Part shown: piece by piece, positions 58,759 to 64,000 of the stretch
Position numbering within the stretch: the stretch's first letter is position 1
Layout of the letters: the number at the start of each line of letters is the position of its first letter
Virus record (IMG/VR): IMGVR_UViG_3300024344_003209
Location: 35,224-99,223 of that record
Length of the DNA: 64,000 nt
Reading direction: 5' to 3' (one strand)
DNA from: a virus
Translations under genes and position numbers: made by a program
The notes under the pieces: generated by a model
What the model saw: only the letters and a program-made list of their open reading frames with translations
Database searches by the model: none
Told to the model about the DNA's origin: nothing

Positions 58759-61700
58759 CTAGTCGCCATTAAGTGCTTGATAATCCGACATATTCCTAAC
58801 TAACGTATGGGAAGAAACACTCCTATTACCTTCTTCGTTTTCTTCTCCTTCGTATTCTACTGAAGATTTCACAAAAGGAGAATCTCCATTAATATCCCTA
58901 GAAGTTCCCGCCCATGCGTTTACAGCCGCCGGGTCTTTTCTTGTACCGATCAACAAGACATTATAACACCCATCAAAATTAGAACAGATAACTAAACAAC
59001 ATTGATCAGCAGTGACTTCTCCATAAGCAGATCCAAAATTTTTGTACGGAGATACCCAAACCATATCGTCTTTGTTCAAATGTCTGTAATAATCTGGTAA
59101 AATTATTGTATTAGTACAATTTGTTGTTTCTACTTGCCATCTATATATATTGTCTCCTTCGTTTGGAGACTCGACAAATGAATGCCATAAATCTTTTGTT
59201 GCTGATTTTGCAGGATCTGGGTGCACAATCCTAAATGATCCTGATGATTTGGCTACGGTACCAGAAAAAGTAAAACAGTTTACACATATGCGACCGTTTT
59301 GCATACTGCTATTACCAATAATCATGCAGTTAGATTCTGTGTCAATAACGGTCTCCATCCCGGCGCAATATCCGATCAAAATATTGTTAGACCCGCTGGT
59401 GATATGCCCGCCTGCGCACGCCCCTAAAAAAGTATTACAAGACCCAGTAGCTTGAGCAGAACCTCCAGCAATTCTCCCCACAGCCGTGTTCATATGACCA
59501 GTTGTAAAACCGAATCCTGCTGCAGATCCAACGAAAATATTGCAACATCCGGTGCACAAACACGCTCCTGCGTTGTTCCCCAGAGCCAGATTTTTTTTGC
59601 CAGTTGTTAGAACGCAAAGCGTCGAATCACCCACACTAGTATTGCAATCCCCCGGACAATTATTACAACAACAGCCAACTACACCCTGCATGGAATGAGA
59701 TCCTATAGCGGTATTACGATTCCCTCTAAACACTGACAATGCCTTATGGCCAACAGCAGTATTTTGGCAGCCCGCAGCACAACACAAAGCTTGGTACCCA
59801 AAAGCCGTGTTACACTTAGCGTTAGCCACTTTACATTTAAAAGAGCAGGATCCAAAACCTTGGTTAACACAACCACTTGACTCAGTGCAGCCAGCACTAA
59901 TACCAGTTAAGTTAGAACCATCGCCATAAAAATGACTAGCGCACATATGCTGAGATGCGCATATACAATTTGTTGATTTTATAGTGCCAGCCATGGACAG
60001 ACAGTTACTACAAAGGTAAGAAGATCCAGAACAGAACTTGCCACTATTCATAAAACTAGTGCCACAAACAACAGGACTTTGAACGCAAGTAGGAGCACAT
60101 AAAGTAGCAGCTTCAATCTTAGAGCAATGACAAAGGCACGCTGAAAAAAGCGCCATTTGTCGATTATTATTTATTCTCCAGTCATGACAAGTATCGCATT
60201 TTGCAAAATAAGTCCATTGCCCATCTGCATCAAGGAAGCCCATGTGTTTACTATCAGCGTATGTGTAGCCTTGAATAGTAGTATCGGATGTCTGAAATCT
60301 TATACCAGCGACGGTTCCGTGAGCACTCTTATAATTTAGTAAGTGGCTATCTTGCTTATGAAGACACAAACCATTTATATTTAATATATTAGCAACGTAA
60401 AAATTATTAAGGGCACAGGTGTAAGTACTAGTCAGACATAATCTTGCACTGCCAGCAGCCGAAAGTAACATATTGCCTGATGAATTAATTCTAGCGGAAT
60501 AATTATTGTGAACGTACATGGATAAACATTGCGCATTGTCCGCAGCGTCACCAGAAGACTTCTTAATCCTTAGTATAGAATGGCCAGTACCCATCATGTT
60601 AAGCTGAGTATTCCAGCTTCCCTCATTAGAGTAAGCTTCCCCAATTGCTAAACCTAGATTATCACCAGCCGTAGAAATGCTAGCGCAACCAGTAGAACAA
60701 AGTACAGTAGACTTCACGCAAGTAGTAGCGCAAACCCTAGGAGTATGAAGACAGGTCATAGCACATTGGTATCCAGCCATACTCTTTGAACTAGTTCTCA
60801 AGTCTGTACTAGCGCAATTATAATAACTATCAGTACAAGTTACTCGCTTAAGATACCAAGGAGTACACATGTTCATTGCGTTACAATAGAATAATCCATT
60901 TGTTATGCTTCTTACATGAACCGAGCCGTAGCTCCAAGTACTATCACATTCTCCAAGTAGTATCACGTATCGACCGTCGGAAGTACCTCCACAAGAATGA
61001 TAAGCTAACTTAATACTCTTGTCTGAACAGCCACCTGTTATATGAGCTCCACAGTTGTACCATCGGCAATTCCAGTTGTGCCCACCAACAATAATAGTAG
61101 TAGCATTATTATTATTGTATTCATAAACATCAATAGCTACGTGAACCATTCCATGATGAGTGCTACCGCCTTCTCCATCTAGAGTTGGCAGACCAATTTC
61201 TATGCGGCCAGTTGTGCTGCCGCTTTCTCCCCAAAGAGCTTGAGGCAATCCTCCGGTACGACCTAAGGTAACACCATTTGCCATGTCACCACTCGGATCA
61301 CCAGCTAAACATAAGCGCGGGGAATTCAAATGCCCTGTGCTACAAATTGTAGGCGCTTTCATCGAACCAGTAGCGCAAAGAATAGCAGAACACATACAAC
61401 TACCAGCATATACAAATGTTTCGGAATGCAAATACTTTCCATATATATTACAAGAAAAGTTCGCGCATCTAAATCTATTATTAGTAACTCCTACATCAAT
61501 TTCTGCATCATTATAACCTGATAAGTGGCCGGTATCAAAGGCAAACCTACCTTGCTGTGTTTCTAAGTACATTCCATTAGCGTTATTAACACTTTGTATG
61601 TACCCCCAGCCATTATCATTAGCTGGGCCATAAATCATATAGTTGTCACCTGATCCGCAGAGCTTCAAACGAGTATCATTTGAATTAGTTAAATCAACGT

Positions 61701-63933
61701 TCCCTATTCTAACTCTAGTCTCAGCACAAAGTAAAGGAGATTTAACACAAGTAAGAGCACAAAGAGGATGGTAAGCACACATCATACCGGATGAATGATT
61801 CCCTTCTATCCTAAGCCCCCACTGCCCACTACAATTCAATAAACCAAAGTTAGACGTACCATCAAAATATACATAACCCCTTGCCGTACCGTCACAAGCG
61901 CGAAGATATATTCCACCCGGAGCAGTACAACCACTATATACATTAAGATAAGGGTTACCTGAGTGATTTCTTAATATATTAGTCTGAACACAGCTAGTAC
62001 CACAAAAGACATTAGAATAAACCTGAGAGTGAAAGTAGAAAGTACCAGAACCATCTCCACTATGGAAATTGAGATTACCGCCGGAAGCGCATACTTTCCA
62101 AGACCTTGTACCGGTTTGATCAAACTGCAAACAACCAGAAGGAAACACAACAGGAGTCACAACGCACGTCGCCGCACAAAGCCTATTAGTATCCCAGTGG
62201 CCACCTGCGCCACCTACGGCATAAAGAGTACCCTCAAATAACATGTTTGAAGTAGCGCAAATACATGTAGACTTCATGCAAGTAGTAGCACAAACATTTT
62301 GTATCTTTAAAGTGTTTTCAACATTTGAAGACTTGTTATGAGCAGCAGGATTACCATTTAATAATTCTCCGAAACTAGGCTCCATACCATTCATTTCGTA
62401 AAAACCCGGCCCCCACCATTGCACAACTTCATCGCCACCGTCAGAGTAGTAAAGATAAACTCTATGCCCATTACTATGGCAAGTAGAAGAGCCCATTCTG
62501 TACGTGGTGTTTGTTCTTGTTTTTGTGCCATCACACAATCTATAGACTCCACCATTATAACTTGAGCTTGTATCATCGCAACCAACTATATATCCAACAG
62601 ACACATACCATTGTCCTTCTTCAAAATTAGATATGCCTGAACTCATGAAATAAGGATTAGTATTAGCGCTTCCGTCAATATTTCTTATATCGTTTGCTCC
62701 AGAACCTGTTCCATGATAAAACGAACCGCTGTTGTTACCAGCAACCAGTTTTTTCAAATATATAACAGATAAATAAGATCTTTTTGGATCAAGATTACAT
62801 ATACCTTTAGTCCAACCGCCATCAGCGTCACTAGCTGTATCGTTTTGGTAACTATGCCATATTAAAGATCTGCGGCCCCAAGGGTCAATACCATAGCAAG
62901 TCCTATTGCACTCAGCTACAGCATGGAAAGCGTTGCTGTCAGGTGAATCTTGGCTATTATTACCAGTAGGGCAATATCTCCAACAACTAGAAGGGGCGTA
63001 GTTCCATCTTACGTGTTTTGCTACTTCTCCTCTTGGGCTTGCATTGTCTCCGGTCGATCCACTCAAACAAAGTTTTACGCCTTGTGATGTACCACAACTA
63101 ACTATACTAGTATTAGCGCAAAGAACACCACATGCCTGAACAGCTCCTCCGTTATGTATTACAAGTCTGCCACTGTTGTTGGTGCCAAAGCATATAGCGT
63201 TATTAGATCTATTCCATATGCATATATGAGATGCGGCTTGATCATTTTCAATTTTTAACACCTTACTGTTATCATGCCTAATCCATGCATAGTCAGAACC
63301 AGAAAAATCTCCATCAGAGCCGTCTAATAATAAAGTTGCGGTGTTATCAGTTGAGCCTATATATACAGCCTTTGCGCCTGCACCGTATGTTTTAAAACAA
63401 GTACCAGCACAAATTATAGGAGAATACAAACAAGTGTCTGCTTTTGCAATTGCAGTAGAACAAAGCATAGCAGACCTAACACAGTCTGCACCACACACAG
63501 AGGAGTGAGAACAAAGATACGTAAAAGCTGTAATCCCTCCACTAGATTCAAAATCGCCTGCTATATCTAGATCGCCTGATACAGCTGCATTGCCTCCGGA
63601 GTAAAGACAACTAGTAGCACAAAGTTTAGCAGACTTAACACAGGAAGTACCACAAAGAATAGGAGTCTGAAGACAAGTACAACCATAAACACATGTTCCT
63701 AAAATTCTAAGGGCGTCGTTCCATCCTCCGCCGCTATACGTTCTTATCTTAAAATCTTGACTGGCTGCTCTTTGGAGACTTATATCTACAGAGCCATGGG
63801 AAGTCCCCATGTAGATATCATGAGCGCTGCTATTGACAAACCTTGCGCTGCCGCAAACCATCAAATGTTCTGGCGCTGTAGTTGTGCCATTTACCGTTAA
63901 TTTTGTCGCACAAGTTGCTAATAGATTTGCCAT
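58759..63933 (-). CDS. Cysteine-rich fibre protein with YadA-like beta-roll, 1724 residues
   Basis: Encodes 1724 residues. A recurring C-x3-C-x6-C pattern (LCGTSCVKSAKLCATSC and many variants) runs through the first 1350 residues; the first 300 contain about 22 Cys. Residues about 1364-1530 are YadA-like head repeats, each an NTAxG-type unit: NTAFGYQAL, NTAVGHKAL, NTAIGSHSM, NTAVGRIAGG, NTFLGACAGG. They are preceded by FYGDGSNLTGIS. A GSFRIVHPDP...LWHSFVESP...YRW motif near 1560-1590, frequent in phage fibre tips, precedes a C-terminal domain. A trimeric fibre is likely. It lies with capsid-side genes, so a head fibre or a neck fibre is as possible as a tail fibre. ATG directly follows the upstream stop (TAAATG). 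Confidence 0.8.
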   Translation of the reverse strand: MANLLATCATKLTVNGTTTAPEHLMVCGSARFVNSSAHDIYMGTSHGSVDISLQRAASQDFKIRTYSGGGWNDALRILGTCVYGCTCLQTPILCGTSCVKSAKLCATSCLYSGGNAAVSGDLDIAGDFESSGGITAFTYLCSHSSVCGADCVRSAMLCSTAIAKADTCLYSPIICAGTCFKTYGAGAKAVYIGSTDNTATLLLDGSDGDFSGSDYAWIRHDNSKVLKIENDQAASHICIWNRSNNAICFGTNNSGRLVIHNGGAVQACGVLCANTSIVSCGTSQGVKLCLSGSTGDNASPRGEVAKHVRWNYAPSSCWRYCPTGNNSQDSPDSNAFHAVAECNRTCYGIDPWGRRSLIWHSYQNDTASDADGGWTKGICNLDPKRSYLSVIYLKKLVAGNNSGSFYHGTGSGANDIRNIDGSANTNPYFMSSGISNFEEGQWYVSVGYIVGCDDTSSSYNGGVYRLCDGTKTRTNTTYRMGSSTCHSNGHRVYLYYSDGGDEVVQWWGPGFYEMNGMEPSFGELLNGNPAAHNKSSNVENTLKIQNVCATTCMKSTCICATSNMLFEGTLYAVGGAGGHWDTNRLCAATCVVTPVVFPSGCLQFDQTGTRSWKVCASGGNLNFHSGDGSGTFYFHSQVYSNVFCGTSCVQTNILRNHSGNPYLNVYSGCTAPGGIYLRACDGTARGYVYFDGTSNFGLLNCSGQWGLRIEGNHSSGMMCAYHPLCALTCVKSPLLCAETRVRIGNVDLTNSNDTRLKLCGSGDNYMIYGPANDNGWGYIQSVNNANGMYLETQQGRFAFDTGHLSGYNDAEIDVGVTNNRFRCANFSCNIYGKYLHSETFVYAGSCMCSAILCATGSMKAPTICSTGHLNSPRLCLAGDPSGDMANGVTLGRTGGLPQALWGESGSTTGRIEIGLPTLDGEGGSTHHGMVHVAIDVYEYNNNNATTIIVGGHNWNCRWYNCGAHITGGCSDKSIKLAYHSCGGTSDGRYVILLGECDSTWSYGSVHVRSITNGLFYCNAMNMCTPWYLKRVTCTDSYYNCASTDLRTSSKSMAGYQCAMTCLHTPRVCATTCVKSTVLCSTGCASISTAGDNLGLAIGEAYSNEGSWNTQLNMMGTGHSILRIKKSSGDAADNAQCLSMYVHNNYSARINSSGNMLLSAAGSARLCLTSTYTCALNNFYVANILNINGLCLHKQDSHLLNYKSAHGTVAGIRFQTSDTTIQGYTYADSKHMGFLDADGQWTYFAKCDTCHDWRINNNRQMALFSACLCHCSKIEAATLCAPTCVQSPVVCGTSFMNSGKFCSGSSYLCSNCLSMAGTIKSTNCICASQHMCASHFYGDGSNLTGISAGCTESSGCVNQGFGSCSFKCKVANAKCNTAFGYQALCCAAGCQNTAVGHKALSVFRGNRNTAIGSHSMQGVVGCCCNNCPGDCNTSVGDSTLCVLTTGKKNLALGNNAGACLCTGCCNIFVGSAAGFGFTTGHMNTAVGRIAGGSAQATGSCNTFLGACAGGHITSGSNNILIGYCAGMETVIDTESNCMIIGNSSMQNGRICVNCFTFSGTVAKSSGSFRIVHPDPAKSATKDLWHSFVESPNEGDNIYRWQVETTNCTNTIILPDYYRHLNKDDMVWVSPYKNFGSAYGEVTADQCCLVICSNFDGCYNVLLIGTRKDPAAVNAWAGTSRDINGDSPFVKSSVEYEGEENEEGNRSVSSHTLVRNMSDYQALNGD

Positions 63934-64000
63934 TTACTTAATTTTTTCCTTTATTTCTTTTAGTTCTTTGTACATCTGTTTGAATCCATCAAATAGAACT
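63934..64000 (-). CDS. 3' end of an upstream virion-region gene, partial
   Basis: The last 21 codons before a TAA at 63934-63936 read as an amphipathic, Lys/Glu-rich helix (FKQMYKELKEIKEKIK) and run off the right edge in frame. The stop abuts the ATG of the fibre gene, and an AAAGGA inside it serves as the fibre gene's ribosome-binding site. Too short to identify. Confidence 0.55.
   Translation of the reverse strand, partial: VLFDGFKQMYKELKEIKEKIK

Noticed and set aside
58759-63933. CRISPR array or DNA tandem repeat suggested by the repeated Cys motifs
   Set aside because: Repeats are at protein level with irregular spacing and varied codons; no identical direct repeats with unique spacers.

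Overview
The window is one continuous stretch of a tailed double-stranded DNA bacteriophage genome (Caudoviricetes). It is AT-rich, tightly packed, and has no integrase, transposase, tRNA or CRISPR array that I can see. The tail module has a tape measure protein, a major tail tube protein, a hub-like protein and several very large distal-tail proteins. I see no sheath protein, so the best fit is a long-tailed siphovirus-like phage. Hsp20, FkbM methyltransferase, several glycosyltransferases, dCMP deaminase, dUTPase and fibre motifs of a type I associate with marine phages suggest an aquatic phage of a Gram-negative host. I cannot name the genus or the host.

Left part (1-11008), non-structural genes. 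On the minus strand, reading leftward from about 2.2 kb: a structured leader or small RNA, a sigma-factor gene, a 98-residue protein and a glycosyltransferase that runs off the left edge. On the plus strand from 2274: a nucleotide-metabolism operon (dCMP deaminase, dUTPase, dNMP kinase and small unknowns), then Hsp20 behind a sigma-54-like promoter and followed by a terminator. A second operon follows, with an SSB-like protein, a GT4/GT9 fusion glycosyltransferase, an FkbM methyltransferase and a protein carrying the other half of the GT9 domain. A single-strand-annealing-like recombination protein with its own promoter comes last. Several of these genes have a near-consensus -35/-10 promoter whose -10 box ends only 6 to 9 bases before the start codon, so the transcripts look leaderless.

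Right part (11015-64000), virion genes, all on the minus strand and read right to left. They are: the end of an unknown gene, a 1724-residue cysteine-rich fibre with YadA-like repeats, a GT9-like protein with a Pro/Gln tail, two tandem small paralogues, a small acidic protein, a terminator, four connector or neck-type proteins, the major tail tube protein followed by a strong terminator, three genes in the tail-assembly-chaperone position, a 2134-residue tape measure, two paralogous beta-repeat tail proteins, a LamG-bearing protein, a hub-like protein, three more distal-tail proteins, a giant 5689-residue protein and a small zinc-ribbon protein. Capsid, portal and terminase genes should lie beyond 64000, and replication genes beyond position 1.

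The genes suggest this programme: host RNA polymerase reads the strong sigma-70-type promoters of the left part. The phage sigma factor, whose own expression appears to be gated by a terminator 24 bases before its start codon, may then direct late transcription of the virion genes, perhaps from a recurring GTGTAATTA-type motif found in six late intergenic gaps.
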